From: Haladaptatus sp. QDMS2 | Lineage (GTDB): Archaea > Halobacteriota > Halobacteria > Halobacteriales > Halococcaceae | Reading direction: 5' to 3' | Length of the DNA: 64,000 nucleotides | NCBI RefSeq assembly: GCF_029338295.1 | Contig: NZ_CP119792.1 | Coordinates: forward strand, 372,001 to 436,000 | Shown: positions 19,887 to 30,368 of the stretch, piece by piece | Numbering within the stretch: the stretch's first letter is position 1 | How the letters are laid out: each line of letters starts with the position of its first letter | The notes under the pieces: model-generated | What the model was told of the DNA's origin: nothing | The model's input: only the letters and a program-made list of their open reading frames with translations | Databases searched by the model: none | Made by a program: the position numbers and the translations under genes

Positions 19887-22800
19887 ATGTCACGCAATAG
19901 CAATGGTGATTTCGACACTGACCAGCCCGCCGAACCGACGACCGACACCAGGCCGCCGTCGTCTATTCATCGACGCTCGTTTCTCGCGGCGACAGGGGTG
20001 CTTTCGCTCGGCGCGCTCGTGCCAGCTGCTTCGTCCGTGGGTGCGGCGGAACCCGCGGACACGCTGAACGCGAAGACGCGAACCACCATCTGGACCGCGG
20101 CGATGCGCGAGAACGCCCGCCGCAACATCGACCGTTACGAGTGGGCGCGCGGGGAGCGAGACAGCGCCGTGGCGCTCGCAGACGATTATTTGGACCGATA
20201 CAGTTTGGACGACCTCTGGAGCCTCGTCACTTCCCAGAAGATTCCGCGCTCGGGCGGGACGCGCGGGGAGCGAAGCGCCCTTGGGGGCATCTCCGACCCG
20301 GGGACGACCCGAGCGTGGAAGATGATTTCCGCAGACGGCTACACCCTGCCGACCAACGACTTCGCCGCCTACCGCGAGAGCGGCCTCGACGACCGTGGGA
20401 TGTTCGACCCGACGCTCGCCGACGACTCGTTGCTTGTGAACGAAGAACACCCCGAGATGGGCGAGGGCTGGGGCGTCGACGACGGGTACGGCTGGATTGA
20501 CGAAGCCGGCGACATCATGGGCCCAGGGACGCGACTGAACCTCGTCGCCTATTACAATCACTGGCACGTCTGGCGGCCCGGGGGGATATTGCGCATCGTC
20601 CGCGCACTTTCCCGGGCCTACCTGTTCACCGGCGAGCAGCGCTACGCGCGGGCCGGGACAGTCCTGCTCGACCGCATCGCCGACGTGTACCCCGAAATGA
20701 CCATCGCGGACTACCAGCAACCAGACTACTGGAACAACCACGGCGGCCGACAGACCGGGAAGGTCATCGGCGGTGGGTGGGAACCGAATCTGGTTCGGGA
20801 CATCCTGCGGGCGTACGACGCCTTCTTCCCCGGACAGGAGGGAGATGCTGAACTCGTCACCTTCCTCCAGTCGAAAGTCGAGCAGTATCCCGGACTCTCC
20901 GCGAAAGATTCGGTCGAGAAGATTCGTTCGAATATCGAGGACGGCTTCGTCAGGCAGATGCTCCCGGCGGCGAAGAACTCACAACTCGTCCTCACCCGGG
21001 GTCAACTCAGCACGGTTGCCATCTCCGCCCGCGTCCTCGACGAGCCAGACGGCTACACGAGAGACGCCCTCGACTACATCTATCGCCCCGGCGAGGAGAA
21101 GTTCGTCGGCGACGTGTGGAACGAGGAACCGGAAAACTGGATTACGACGGGCGGCAACATTCTCGCGCCGCTCGTCGATTCGGTGGACAGAGACGGATAC
21201 TTCAACGAGACGGCTCCGCTCTACAACAGTATCCGACAGAGTTCCATCCGGCAGGTCGCAGACGTGCTCAAGGGCTACGATGCCTTCTCGGGGTCCGACC
21301 TCTACCAGCACCCGAAGTTCAGACAGACGCTGCTCCAGAACGCCCACCTCATCCTGCTCGACCAGCACACGCCGGAACTCGGCGATACCCACGTCCAGGA
21401 GTCGGGCAACTATCTGAACAAGGCGAGCATCACGAACGGCTTCGACCTGACCGGAGACGACATCTACGCCCAACTCTGGTACTACCTGAATGGAGATACG
21501 ACGACCGGCATCCGCGGCGGCATCTTCGAGTCGGAACCGGAAACTGTCGGTGACCAGGTGCAGGAAATCATCGACGCCGATGGGCCACTCGACCTCCCGA
21601 GCGTGAACCTCGCGGGATACGGCTTTGCCGCACTGCGCGACGGGAAAAACTACCTCATGCGGGACATCGGCGCGGTGCAGTACGACTTCCTCTCGGTGCC
21701 CATCGTCGAGAGTTCAGTCGGGACGAAACGTTTCGAAGGCAGCGGCGTGATTCAACTGGAAGCCTACGACGCAGGCGAGCACATCACCTTCGAGGTGGAG
21801 GTGGCTGACGCAGACAGCTACGCCCTCGAATTCACCTATTTCGAGGCGACGAGTTACGGCATCTACGACGTGCTCGTCGATGGGGAAGTCGTGGGCCGCC
21901 ACGACTTCTACTCCCCGCAATCGGGGATGCACGGCGAGTTCGACCGGTTCGCAGCCGACGTGAACCTCTCCACAGGAACCCACACCATCACCTTCCGAAA
22001 CGTCGGCAAGCATCCCGACTCCTCGAACTACAAGTTCGCGGTCGGCAAACTGCGCCTGCTCGACCCTGCGGCACAGGAGGCGCTCGCCGAAGTCGAGGAG
22101 AAGGGCAACGCGAAACGCGCCGTCTGGCTCTACTACGGCCGAAACAGCCTCGGCGCGGGTGGCACGTTCCACTCTCACCGCGACACGCTGAACCTCGGCG
22201 TCGCGGCCCACCAACTCGAAGTCTCCCCCGACCTCGGCTACCCGGAGGAGACGGGCCACTGGCCGAAACGACTCAACTGGACGGCGAACACGGTGAGCCA
22301 CAACACCGTCACTGTAGACGAAGAAACGCAGCACTCTGCCTGGTCCGGCCTGCCCCGACACTTCGACGGGGGCGACGAACGCGTCCAACTCGTCGACGTC
22401 GAAGCGCCCGAAGTGTACCCGCAGACCGACGAATACCGCCGAACGACGGCGCTCGTGAACGTGGACGACCAGCGGTCATACGCGGTCGATTTCTTCCGCA
22501 TCGTCGGCGGCGACGACCACGTGTTCAGCTTCCACGGCTGGGTCGGCGACGTGGAGACGACGGGTCTCAGCCTCACCCAGCAAGCAGGCGGATCCTACGC
22601 GGGCGAAACCGTTCCATTCGCAGACCCCACCTACAACGAGACGGTTGGAAGCGGCTTCAACTACCTCGACAACGTCGCTCGCGACGACGATCCAGCCACG
22701 AAGGTGAGCGTAGACTGGGACATCGAAGACTACTGGGGCGTCCGAGCAACCGACGCGGATATTCGCCTTCGCCTCACCTCATTCGGCCCGTTCGACGAGG

Positions 22801-23600
22801 TGGCGCTCGCGGACGGCCACCCGCCACAGCGCGAAGGGAACCCTGACCACCTTCGCTACGCCCTGCTCAGGCGGTCTGGAACCGCGCTCGAAAGCACGTT
22901 CGCGTCACTCATCGAACCCTACGAAGGCGAGCGATTCGTCCAGTCGGTCGAGGAAGTCCCCGCCGTCCCCGAAGACGAGACGAACGGGACGGCGCGAGCT
23001 CTCAAAGTCACATTGACGACGGGGCGAACCGACTACGTCGTCTTCACGACGGCTCCGCAAACGACTCACACGGTGGACGAGACGTTCGACTTCCGCGGAT
23101 TCTTCGGCCTGTACTCGACGGAAAACGGTGAGTCCGAGTACGCCTACGTCAACGACGGCACCCACCTCGAACCGCTCGGGGAGAAGCCACTCATCAACCA
23201 GCCCGCGGGCCGCGTCCGCGGGTTCGTCGAGGAGTTCACGAAGGGAATGAAATTCGACAACGAACTCGTCGTCCGCGTGGCCGACCGCTACCAGAACAGA
23301 ATCGACGACATCTCGGGGTGGGCGTTCGTCGATAACGACGGCAGCGGCGGGTGGCGAGGCGACGACGACCCCGAGACGCCCATCTGGGGGCGCGGCAAGC
23401 GCGGCCTCGGAAACGGGGCGTACGAAATCAAAGGCGTGAGCGAGCGAGCGGAGAATCTCGTCACCCTCGACGTGGGCGACCAGACATTCGTCCGGCAGTT
23501 CGAAGACCCGGACCAGCTCGAAGCCGGCGGCTACGAGTACATCGTCGAAGCGGGCGACGACGTGCTCATCCCACTCACCGCTGTCTGGAGTCGGGACTGA
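19887..23600 (+). CDS. Secreted heparinase II/III-like polysaccharide lyase homologue with CBM-like insert
   Basis: A 1237-residue protein with a Tat signal (HRRSFLAATG, then a hydrophobic stretch to about residue 55) and no lipobox, so it is secreted free or cell-associated. Residues about 60-600 form the helical toroid. Residues about 610-730 are a beta-rich module (FEGSGVIQLEAYD ... THTITFRNVG) resembling CBM6/CBM35-type carbohydrate-binding domains. The heparinase II/III signature follows (FHSHRDTLN, PDLGYPEETG, SHNTVTVDE), then beta-sandwich domains. The paralogue at 1-2938 lacks this module but has another insert at a different point. Likely role: extracellular beta-elimination of a uronate polysaccharide. 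Confidence 0.9.
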   Translation: MSRNSNGDFDTDQPAEPTTDTRPPSSIHRRSFLAATGVLSLGALVPAASSVGAAEPADTLNAKTRTTIWTAAMRENARRNIDRYEWARGERDSAVALADDYLDRYSLDDLWSLVTSQKIPRSGGTRGERSALGGISDPGTTRAWKMISADGYTLPTNDFAAYRESGLDDRGMFDPTLADDSLLVNEEHPEMGEGWGVDDGYGWIDEAGDIMGPGTRLNLVAYYNHWHVWRPGGILRIVRALSRAYLFTGEQRYARAGTVLLDRIADVYPEMTIADYQQPDYWNNHGGRQTGKVIGGGWEPNLVRDILRAYDAFFPGQEGDAELVTFLQSKVEQYPGLSAKDSVEKIRSNIEDGFVRQMLPAAKNSQLVLTRGQLSTVAISARVLDEPDGYTRDALDYIYRPGEEKFVGDVWNEEPENWITTGGNILAPLVDSVDRDGYFNETAPLYNSIRQSSIRQVADVLKGYDAFSGSDLYQHPKFRQTLLQNAHLILLDQHTPELGDTHVQESGNYLNKASITNGFDLTGDDIYAQLWYYLNGDTTTGIRGGIFESEPETVGDQVQEIIDADGPLDLPSVNLAGYGFAALRDGKNYLMRDIGAVQYDFLSVPIVESSVGTKRFEGSGVIQLEAYDAGEHITFEVEVADADSYALEFTYFEATSYGIYDVLVDGEVVGRHDFYSPQSGMHGEFDRFAADVNLSTGTHTITFRNVGKHPDSSNYKFAVGKLRLLDPAAQEALAEVEEKGNAKRAVWLYYGRNSLGAGGTFHSHRDTLNLGVAAHQLEVSPDLGYPEETGHWPKRLNWTANTVSHNTVTVDEETQHSAWSGLPRHFDGGDERVQLVDVEAPEVYPQTDEYRRTTALVNVDDQRSYAVDFFRIVGGDDHVFSFHGWVGDVETTGLSLTQQAGGSYAGETVPFADPTYNETVGSGFNYLDNVARDDDPATKVSVDWDIEDYWGVRATDADIRLRLTSFGPFDEVALADGHPPQREGNPDHLRYALLRRSGTALESTFASLIEPYEGERFVQSVEEVPAVPEDETNGTARALKVTLTTGRTDYVVFTTAPQTTHTVDETFDFRGFFGLYSTENGESEYAYVNDGTHLEPLGEKPLINQPAGRVRGFVEEFTKGMKFDNELVVRVADRYQNRIDDISGWAFVDNDGSGGWRGDDDPETPIWGRGKRGLGNGAYEIKGVSERAENLVTLDVGDQTFVRQFEDPDQLEAGGYEYIVEAGDDVLIPLTAVWSRD

Positions 23601-23673
23601 GGGCGGAGGCGTCCCCACCTTCCGAACGACCGCGACGCAAGCATACAAGTACCAGTTGTGAGTATGACAACAT

Positions 23674-24732
23674 ATGACAGCTGTTACTGTCGCCTTCATC
23701 GGTACCGGACCGAATCCAGAGAATCCGCAGTGGGGAACCAGTGCGGCGATGGCCTACCGCCACGCCCGCGCCTACGACCACCTCGACCAGTGTACACTCG
23801 TCGCCTGCGCCGACCTCGTCCGCGACCACGCCGAAGCTTTCGCCGAGGAGTTCGGCTTCGACGCCGTCTACGAGGACTACGGCGAGATGCTCCGCAAGGT
23901 ACAGCCGGACATCGTAAGCGTCTGTACGCCGGTGCCGACCCACGCGCCCATCGTCACCGACGTCGCGGCGAGCGGCCACGTCCGCGCCATCCACTGCGAA
24001 AAACCGATGGCGAGTGTCTGGAAGGACTGCGAGGAGATGGCCGCCGTGTGCGACGAACACGACGTACAGCTCTCGTTCAACCACCAGCGCCGATACGCAG
24101 AAGAGACGGAGACGACGAAACGACTGCTCGACGACGGCGAACTCGGGGACATCGAACGGTTCGAAATCGGCGGCCTCAACCTCTTCGACTTCGGCAGCCA
24201 CCTCATCGACCTCTGTAACTACTTCAACGGCGAACGCCCCGCCGAGTGGGCGCTTTGCCAAATCGACTACACGGAGGAGAATGTCCGCTACGGGACGCAC
24301 AACGAGAACCGCGCGCTCGCGAGTTGGGCGTACGAAAACGGCGTCAACGCACTGCTCGCGAGTGGAAGCGACGCGGACCTCGTCGACTGCCTCGTCCGCG
24401 TGTGCTGTACCGGCGGAACGGTCGAACTGTGGCCGGACGACGGCGAGGCGACCATGCGCGTCCGCCGAACCGGCGAGGAAGCGTTCGAGGAGTACGAGTG
24501 CGACGAGCGCCAAATGATTCTCGGCGCAATCGAAGACGTGGTCACCAGCCTGCAGGACGGCACAGAACCCCTCGTCTCCGCGGCGAACGTGCTGAACGCG
24601 AACGAGATTATCTTCGGCTGCTGGGAGTCGGTCAGACAGCACGGGCGCGTCGAATTCCCGATCGACATCGACGACAACCCGCTCGAATCGATGGTCGAAG
24701 ACGGGACTTTCACGCCTGCTCCCAAGAAGTGA
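23674..24732 (+). CDS. Gfo/Idh/MocA-family NAD(P)-dependent oxidoreductase
   Basis: A 352-residue enzyme with an N-terminal Rossmann fold (VAFIGTGPNPENPQWG) and the EKP motif (HCEKPMA) whose Lys110 is the family's catalytic lysine. The C-terminal alpha/beta domain follows. The family oxidises or reduces sugars, inositols and sugar acids. It is 73 nt downstream of the large secreted lyase-like gene. The gene at 24758-25834, tail-to-tail with it, is a paralogue with the same unusual loop after the glycine motif, so the two may act on consecutive or related sugar intermediates. Confidence 0.9.
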   Translation: MTAVTVAFIGTGPNPENPQWGTSAAMAYRHARAYDHLDQCTLVACADLVRDHAEAFAEEFGFDAVYEDYGEMLRKVQPDIVSVCTPVPTHAPIVTDVAASGHVRAIHCEKPMASVWKDCEEMAAVCDEHDVQLSFNHQRRYAEETETTKRLLDDGELGDIERFEIGGLNLFDFGSHLIDLCNYFNGERPAEWALCQIDYTEENVRYGTHNENRALASWAYENGVNALLASGSDADLVDCLVRVCCTGGTVELWPDDGEATMRVRRTGEEAFEEYECDERQMILGAIEDVVTSLQDGTEPLVSAANVLNANEIIFGCWESVRQHGRVEFPIDIDDNPLESMVEDGTFTPAPKK

Positions 24733-24757
24733 GTTGCGAGCTGAGGTGAATCGACGG

Positions 24758-25834
24758 TCAGCGAGAGTGCGACGGTGACTGAAGTTGGCGCTCGCCCGAT
24801 TCGACGAGTTCGGCGAGTGCATTGCCCTCGGTTTCGAGCGGAAGGTCGATGCGACCCCGTCGCTTCGCAGACTCCCAGACGGCGAAGACGAGTTCCGTCG
24901 CTCGCATCCCATTTTCGGCGCGAAGGGACGACGGCGTCCCCGAGCGATACGATTCGACCACGTCCCGCAGGGCGACTTGCTGGCCGTTCATTGGCGGGAC
25001 GTCGAGGGCCTTCCAGCCGCCGTTGTCACAGTGGAGGACGCGCACCGTCGGGTCCTCCCAGAAGCGAATTTCGACGCGCGCCTCGCTCGTGAGCAGGCGC
25101 AGTTGCGGGCCGAGCACCTCGCTCGCGTGCTCGCCGGTCGCCGCGAGACCCGACACGCCCGAGTCGTACATCCAGAGGGCGAGGCCCTGGTCTTCGCTGT
25201 GCATGTCGGTGTACCACACGTTTTCGGTGCGGTAATCGACCTGTCCGAGCACCCACGAGACGGGCGTGTCGCCCGCGAAGTAGTTCGCGAGGTCGATGTT
25301 GTGGATGCCGGTTTGCATCAAGTCCGCACGCGAGACTTCGACGCGTTCGAGGCGGCCGAGGTCGCCGCTGTCGAGGAGGTTTTTGACGGCTTTGACCGCC
25401 GGACGGCCGCGATTCTGGAAGTTGAACGTGAGCGCGACGTCCGCCTGCCGACAGGCCTCGACGATGCGCTTGCAGGCACCCCACGTCGGGGCGATGGGTT
25501 TCTCGCAGTGAATCGCGCCGACAGCATCGCTCGCAAGGCAGTCTTCGACGAGCGGTTCGTGGGTCTGGGGCGGCGTGCAGATGCTCACGAGGTCTACGTC
25601 CATCGACGCGAGCAGTTCCGCGTGGTCGGTGAACACGGCCGATTCGGGGAGGTCGAATTCGTCAGCGAAGGCAGCCGCGTTCTCGGCGTCGATGTCGGCA
25701 CATCCGACGACGTGACAACCTTCGACGGCTCGGTAGGCGTGAGCGTGGCGGTAGCCCATCGAATAGCCCTTGTCGTCTCGCGTCTCGTCCGGAGCGGGGC
25801 CGGTCCCGATAATTCCGACTCTGGTGGAAGGCAT
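24758..25834 (-). CDS. Gfo/Idh/MocA-family NAD(P)-dependent oxidoreductase
   Basis: A 358-residue paralogue of the convergent neighbour. It has the Rossmann motif VGIIGTGPAPDETRDDKG, a catalytic EKP (HCEKPIA, Lys112) and the same MGYRHAHAY helix after the dinucleotide loop. I chose ATG 25834; the 16 residues upstream in frame are not family-like. The two genes are separated by 25 nt at their 3' ends. Substrate cannot be read from sequence; sugar or sugar-acid oxidation is expected from the locus. Confidence 0.9.
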   Translation of the reverse strand: MPSTRVGIIGTGPAPDETRDDKGYSMGYRHAHAYRAVEGCHVVGCADIDAENAAAFADEFDLPESAVFTDHAELLASMDVDLVSICTPPQTHEPLVEDCLASDAVGAIHCEKPIAPTWGACKRIVEACRQADVALTFNFQNRGRPAVKAVKNLLDSGDLGRLERVEVSRADLMQTGIHNIDLANYFAGDTPVSWVLGQVDYRTENVWYTDMHSEDQGLALWMYDSGVSGLAATGEHASEVLGPQLRLLTSEARVEIRFWEDPTVRVLHCDNGGWKALDVPPMNGQQVALRDVVESYRSGTPSSLRAENGMRATELVFAVWESAKRRGRIDLPLETEGNALAELVESGERQLQSPSHSR

Positions 25835-25901
25835 CGTTATCGACTGGTCGTCGTCCAGCGTGAAATAACCCCCTGAAGGCACTAGCCGGGAAGGCAGTCG
25901 A

Positions 25902-26171
25902 TTAGAGCCGGCGAATCAACGTGTAGGTTCCCACGAGCGAGAGCGCGAGGCTACCGATGATGACGGCGAGCGCACCGATGAGGCCGGCGACGTGTCTGAG
26001 CCCGGTCTCGCCGGGGGGAGCGGGGCCGGCAATCGTGCCGATGACGAAGCCAGTCACCAGCAACACGAGTTCGAAGACGAGGAACGCCGAGAGCAGTTTG
26101 TGCTCGGCCAGTGTGGCGAGCAGGCCGCTCGAACGTGGCGCGTTCGTGGCCGTCTGCGTAGAGTTCGACAT
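25902..26171 (-). CDS. Small two-TM membrane protein
   Basis: An 89-residue protein with a polar N-terminus and two hydrophobic spans (about 28-48 and 60-84), ending TYTLIRRL. It lies 85 nt downstream of the fused permease on the same strand and could be the last gene of that operon. No recognised domain. Its place mirrors that of other short two-span proteins near the importers in this window. Confidence 0.6.
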   Translation of the reverse strand: MSNSTQTATNAPRSSGLLATLAEHKLLSAFLVFELVLLVTGFVIGTIAGPAPPGETGLRHVAGLIGALAVIIGSLALSLVGTYTLIRRL

Positions 26172-26256
26172 ACTTGCATATCCAGCCGGGAGAGCATAAG
26201 TACTGTGTTACCGTGGACCACCACACAGCCAAAAAAAGGAAGCGCGACCGGGCCGG

Positions 26257-28359
26257 TCAGTGCTCTGCGACCGTGTCTGGGGTCGTCTTCATGTGCCGCG
26301 CCCTGATGCGCGGGTTGAAGATGCGGTCCATGCCTTGACCGAACAGGATGAGCCCGAGCGAGAACACCACGATGGTCAGGATTGGGACCAGAATCCAGTG
26401 GACGGCGTTCATGTTGTACCACGTCGCAGACGAGTAGGCGCTCTGAAGCATCACGCCCCAATTCGCCGTCGAGTAGGGCAGAATGCCGAGGAAGTAGAGT
26501 GCCACCGAGGAGATGATGACGCTGCGAGCACGGCCCACGAAGTTCACCATCACGAGCGGCATCAGGTTCGGGATGATGTCGATGAACAGGATGCGCGGCG
26601 TGGACAGTTGCATCGTCCGAGAGGCTTCGACGTAGGACTTGTTGCGAAGCGTCAACACCTGCGAGCGAAGCGCCCGGGCGAAGCCAGCCCAGCCGTTGAT
26701 GGTGAGGATGATACCGACGACGAACGGATCGCGCGGCTGGAGCAGCGTCGAGATGACGATGATGAGCGGCAGGCCGGGAATCGTCATCAGGATGTCTGCA
26801 ATCGTCATCATCGCCCGGTCGATGGACCCACCGGCGTAGCCAGCGAACACGCCCCAAATGAGGGACATTCCGGTGGCGAACACGGCTCCACCGACGACCA
26901 TCTTGAGCATCGCGGGCGTCGCGTGAACCGTCTGGGCGAACAGGCTCTCGCCGAGGTCAGAGGTGCCAAGCGGATACTCCATGGTCTGGAACGGCTGGAG
27001 CAACACCGGCCCCTTGCCCGCTTCTGGCGGGGCGACGACGAGGACGCCGACGGTGCCCATCAACACGAACACCGTGATGATGCTGAGCCCGACGAGCGCC
27101 CGCCAGTCCTTGCTGATGACGCGGAAGGTGGTGAGCACTTTCTCGTCGAACGCCCGCCAGTACTGCTCCCGGCGGGAAAGCGACGTTCCCGAAACTGCGG
27201 TGAACGGCGACCCGGCGTCCGGCGTTTCGATGCCGCCATTCGACGCCTTGCGCGAGTCAGGTTCGTCCGCGCTGGTGGAGACCGCCGACACGAGACCGTC
27301 GCGAATCCCGCGGACGAATCGAACGAGTGATTCGAGCGAGATGCCGCCGCCGTAGGACTCGCGGGTGGAGCTGCTGCCCGCCCGTGGGTCGACGAACCCG
27401 TACGTGAGGTCCGCGATGTAGACACCGACGATGACGCCGATCGTGATGAACAGGAACGACCCCATCATGAGGGGATAGTCGCGAGCGCTCACCGCCTCGA
27501 ACATGTAGTAGCCGATGCCGGGGTAGTTAAACAGCGTCTCCAGGATAATCGACCCACCGAACAGCGACCCGATGGAAATCATCATGCTCGTGTACATCGG
27601 GAGGATGGCGTTGCGGCCGACGTATCGCGTCGAGATGATGCCGTCTGGCAACCCGCGCAGGCGGGCGACGCGGAGGTAATCCTCCCCGAGGACGCTGATG
27701 CTGTTCCCGCGCATTCCGAGGGCGATGCCGCCGATACCGGTGATGACCAGCGAGAGAATCGGCAGCGCGCTGTGCTCGATGATGGTCAGGATGAACGGGA
27801 GGGTGAATCCCGGTTCCGCGTGCGCGCCGACCCGGCCGCCGATGGGGAACCAGTCGGTCGAGTACGAGAAAATCCAGAGCATCACCACCGCAAAGACGTA
27901 GTAGGGAACCGATTCGATGAGAATCCAGGAGATGGAGGAGGCCACGTCGAAGCGCCCGCCTTCCTTGTACGCCATCGCCGCGCCGTAGGCGATGCCGATG
28001 GAGAAGATGATGACCATCGACACTGCAGAGAGGTAGATGGTCCATGGCAACGCCTGGATGATGATATCGAGTACTGGTTCCTGATACCAGATGGAGATGC
28101 CGAGGTCACCCTGAAGCATCGAGGACATGTACGAGATGTACTGGACGTGGAGTGGCTGGTCGGGCCGCAGATTCGTGTAGGACTCCATCATCACGTTGAG
28201 TTGCTGGGGGTCGATGTCCTGGTTCATCATCTTCGCCATGAAGTAGTCCTCTGGTCCCCCGGGCATCCACCGAACCATCACGAAGGTGAAGGAGATGACG
28301 CTGAACAGCGTCACGATGGCTTGGACCGTCCGACTGAGTAGATATCTATTCGAAGGCAT
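26257..28359 (-). CDS. Fused DppB-DppC ABC transporter permease (importer 2)
   Basis: A 700-residue protein formed by two complete permeases in tandem. Residues about 1-340 are DppB-type (RTVQAIVTLFSVISFTFVMVRWMPGGPED; coupling loop GEDYLRVARLRGLPDGI; end FVDPRAG). Residues about 385-700 are DppC-type (NKSYVEASRTMQLSTPRILFIDIIPN; end DRIFNPRIRARH). A polar linker of about 45-60 residues rich in Ser, Gly and Asp joins them, and no stop or start interrupts the frame. One chain would supply both channel halves. It follows the binding-protein gene by 63 nt on the same strand. DppB and DppC are normally separate, as in importer 1 at 4672-6717. Confidence 0.92.
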   Translation of the reverse strand: MPSNRYLLSRTVQAIVTLFSVISFTFVMVRWMPGGPEDYFMAKMMNQDIDPQQLNVMMESYTNLRPDQPLHVQYISYMSSMLQGDLGISIWYQEPVLDIIIQALPWTIYLSAVSMVIIFSIGIAYGAAMAYKEGGRFDVASSISWILIESVPYYVFAVVMLWIFSYSTDWFPIGGRVGAHAEPGFTLPFILTIIEHSALPILSLVITGIGGIALGMRGNSISVLGEDYLRVARLRGLPDGIISTRYVGRNAILPMYTSMMISIGSLFGGSIILETLFNYPGIGYYMFEAVSARDYPLMMGSFLFITIGVIVGVYIADLTYGFVDPRAGSSSTRESYGGGISLESLVRFVRGIRDGLVSAVSTSADEPDSRKASNGGIETPDAGSPFTAVSGTSLSRREQYWRAFDEKVLTTFRVISKDWRALVGLSIITVFVLMGTVGVLVVAPPEAGKGPVLLQPFQTMEYPLGTSDLGESLFAQTVHATPAMLKMVVGGAVFATGMSLIWGVFAGYAGGSIDRAMMTIADILMTIPGLPLIIVISTLLQPRDPFVVGIILTINGWAGFARALRSQVLTLRNKSYVEASRTMQLSTPRILFIDIIPNLMPLVMVNFVGRARSVIISSVALYFLGILPYSTANWGVMLQSAYSSATWYNMNAVHWILVPILTIVVFSLGLILFGQGMDRIFNPRIRARHMKTTPDTVAEH

Positions 28360-28422
28360 GTGGGTATCGTTGGGTTAGGTTGAATCGTTCGGGAACCGAT
28401 AAATACGTGCGGGGTAGCTGGG

Positions 28423-30261
28423 TTACTTCGACTTCGCCTGTAACTTCCCTTCGCGAATCATCTCGCGAGTCATCACGCCGTAGCGCGTGCCATTGTATTC
28501 GTCCTTGTTCGGGTAGTTCCAGGCGTCGCTGGTGACGACCTGCTGGCGCGTCTCGTGGGAGACGGGGATGACGAACATATTCTGGTTGAACACCCAGCCC
28601 AGTTCCGTGATGAGTTCGGCCTCTTTGTCGCCGCTCGCCTTCTGCAGGGCGGAAATCTTCTCACGATAATCGACGGTCTGGAGGTCGCCGTTCGGGTCGC
28701 CAATCGGGTACGGCGCTTGCACTTCAACCTCAGAGAGGCGGTTCCAGGCCGGGCCGCTCGTCTCGCCGCTGTAGAGGAACTTGTAGTCGTAGTACGGAAG
28801 CGGATTCCACCGCTCACCGAACGCCCAGCTCGCGATGGTCCAGTCGCCCTCGCGGTAGCGCTTCCAGTAGGTGGAGGCATCAGAGACTTTCATCTCCGCG
28901 TTGATGCCGAAGTCGTTCAGTTGCTGGACCGCGATGGTCGATTCTTTGATGCGGTCCTGTGAGTTCGAGTCGACTGGCAAGACGAGGTTCCACTCGTCGC
29001 CGTTTGGCATGTACACGGAGTCGTCTTCGACAGAAAAGCCAGCATTCTCTAAGTGTTGAGTCGCCTTCTCTGTGTCTGGTTCGTAGGTGGAGAATTTGTC
29101 GAGCGTGTCAGCAGGAATATAGCTTTCCGTGACTGAATCTGGCATTCCAGTGAAATGAGTGACGGGCGTTGCAACGAAGTTAGACGCCTTCGCCATCTGC
29201 TGTTGGTCCAGGATGTAGTTGAGCGCCATCCGGACGTCGCGGTTGCCGTAGACGTCGTCGTTCATCATGAACATGATGGCGTTGCCGCCGAACTTCGGCG
29301 TAATCCAGGCGTCGTGGTGGTCCGGCAGTCCCTCTAAGAACTCGTTGGACATCGCCCACACCTCGGCGTCGAGTTTGTCTGCCTTGAGCAGCGACATGAG
29401 GGCGTTCGCGTCACGGACGATCTGGTACTCGAGTGAGTAGTTCAGGTTGTCCGCGTTCGGGTAGTGTTCGTTCGGCTCCATGAGGACGAACTGGTTGTTG
29501 AACTCCGACATCTTGAACGGCCCACTCGTCTTCGCGTGGAGGTCCTCCATCGAACTGTCCCACGGATTGATGGTGAGTTCCTGGAGTTCCTTCTGGATGG
29601 CCTTCGTCTCGTCTTCGGAACTCGCTTCGTCGAAGCGTTTCGCGTAGTCGCCGTAGAGCGACTCGGGCGTGCTCGCGGCCGAAATCAGGAACTCCATGCC
29701 GAGGATGTTCCTGCTCGTATCGGGGGCAGTGAGTGAGATTTCGACGGTCCGGTCGTCAGTCGCCTCGATGGAGTCGAACAGTTCGCCGACACCATACTCC
29801 ATGCCTTTGAGAATCTTGTAGTGGGTGGCGAAGTCGTGTGCCGTAATCGGGTCACCGCTCGCCCACCCGTAGGAATCCGACATCGTGACCGTCAAGATAC
29901 CGTCAGCGACGGAGAACTCCTCTGCGATACGCGGGAGGAACTCGCCAGTTTGGGGGTTAAACTGCATGTACCGGTCGATGGCGATGGCCGAAATCTCCCC
30001 ACCCTTTCGCTGCGGATTGTAGCCGTTCATCCCCCACGAATTCTTCTCGAAAGGCATGTTCGGATTCGACGCCATGGTGAGTTTGTTGTCCATGACACTA
30101 TCACCACCACCACCAGTGCCAGTGCCAGTGGTGTTACCGGGGTCATCCGTGCTGGTACACCCCGCGACCGCCCCGGCAAGGCCAGTGGCTGCCGTCAGCC
30201 TGAGCAGTCGGCGGCGGGAGATAGCATCGTCGCTCGTACGGAGAGTTCGCTCGTGCGCCAT
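28423..30261 (-). CDS. ABC transporter substrate-binding lipoprotein, family 5 (importer 2)
   Basis: A 612-residue family-5 receptor with a Tat motif (ISRRRLLRLT), a hydrophobic stretch and a lipobox ending VAGC, followed by a Gly/Thr-rich spacer typical of haloarchaeal surface lipoproteins. The body has the usual receptor layout (DVRMALNYILDQQQMAKA). It is paralogous to the receptor at 6834-8762 but clearly diverged. It is the first gene of the importer 2 operon. A TATA-like TTAATATG lies about 25-30 nt upstream of the start on the minus strand, giving a leaderless transcript. Confidence 0.92.
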   Translation of the reverse strand: MAHERTLRTSDDAISRRRLLRLTAATGLAGAVAGCTSTDDPGNTTGTGTGGGGDSVMDNKLTMASNPNMPFEKNSWGMNGYNPQRKGGEISAIAIDRYMQFNPQTGEFLPRIAEEFSVADGILTVTMSDSYGWASGDPITAHDFATHYKILKGMEYGVGELFDSIEATDDRTVEISLTAPDTSRNILGMEFLISAASTPESLYGDYAKRFDEASSEDETKAIQKELQELTINPWDSSMEDLHAKTSGPFKMSEFNNQFVLMEPNEHYPNADNLNYSLEYQIVRDANALMSLLKADKLDAEVWAMSNEFLEGLPDHHDAWITPKFGGNAIMFMMNDDVYGNRDVRMALNYILDQQQMAKASNFVATPVTHFTGMPDSVTESYIPADTLDKFSTYEPDTEKATQHLENAGFSVEDDSVYMPNGDEWNLVLPVDSNSQDRIKESTIAVQQLNDFGINAEMKVSDASTYWKRYREGDWTIASWAFGERWNPLPYYDYKFLYSGETSGPAWNRLSEVEVQAPYPIGDPNGDLQTVDYREKISALQKASGDKEAELITELGWVFNQNMFVIPVSHETRQQVVTSDAWNYPNKDEYNGTRYGVMTREMIREGKLQAKSK

Positions 30262-30368
30262 GCATGATAGTTATTGACCAACATATTAACCATTTCCCAA
30301 AGTGAAATAATTCAAGAAGTAAATATATGAGTAAAAGGAACCTGTTGGAGGTGCGGACAGTCACCTGG

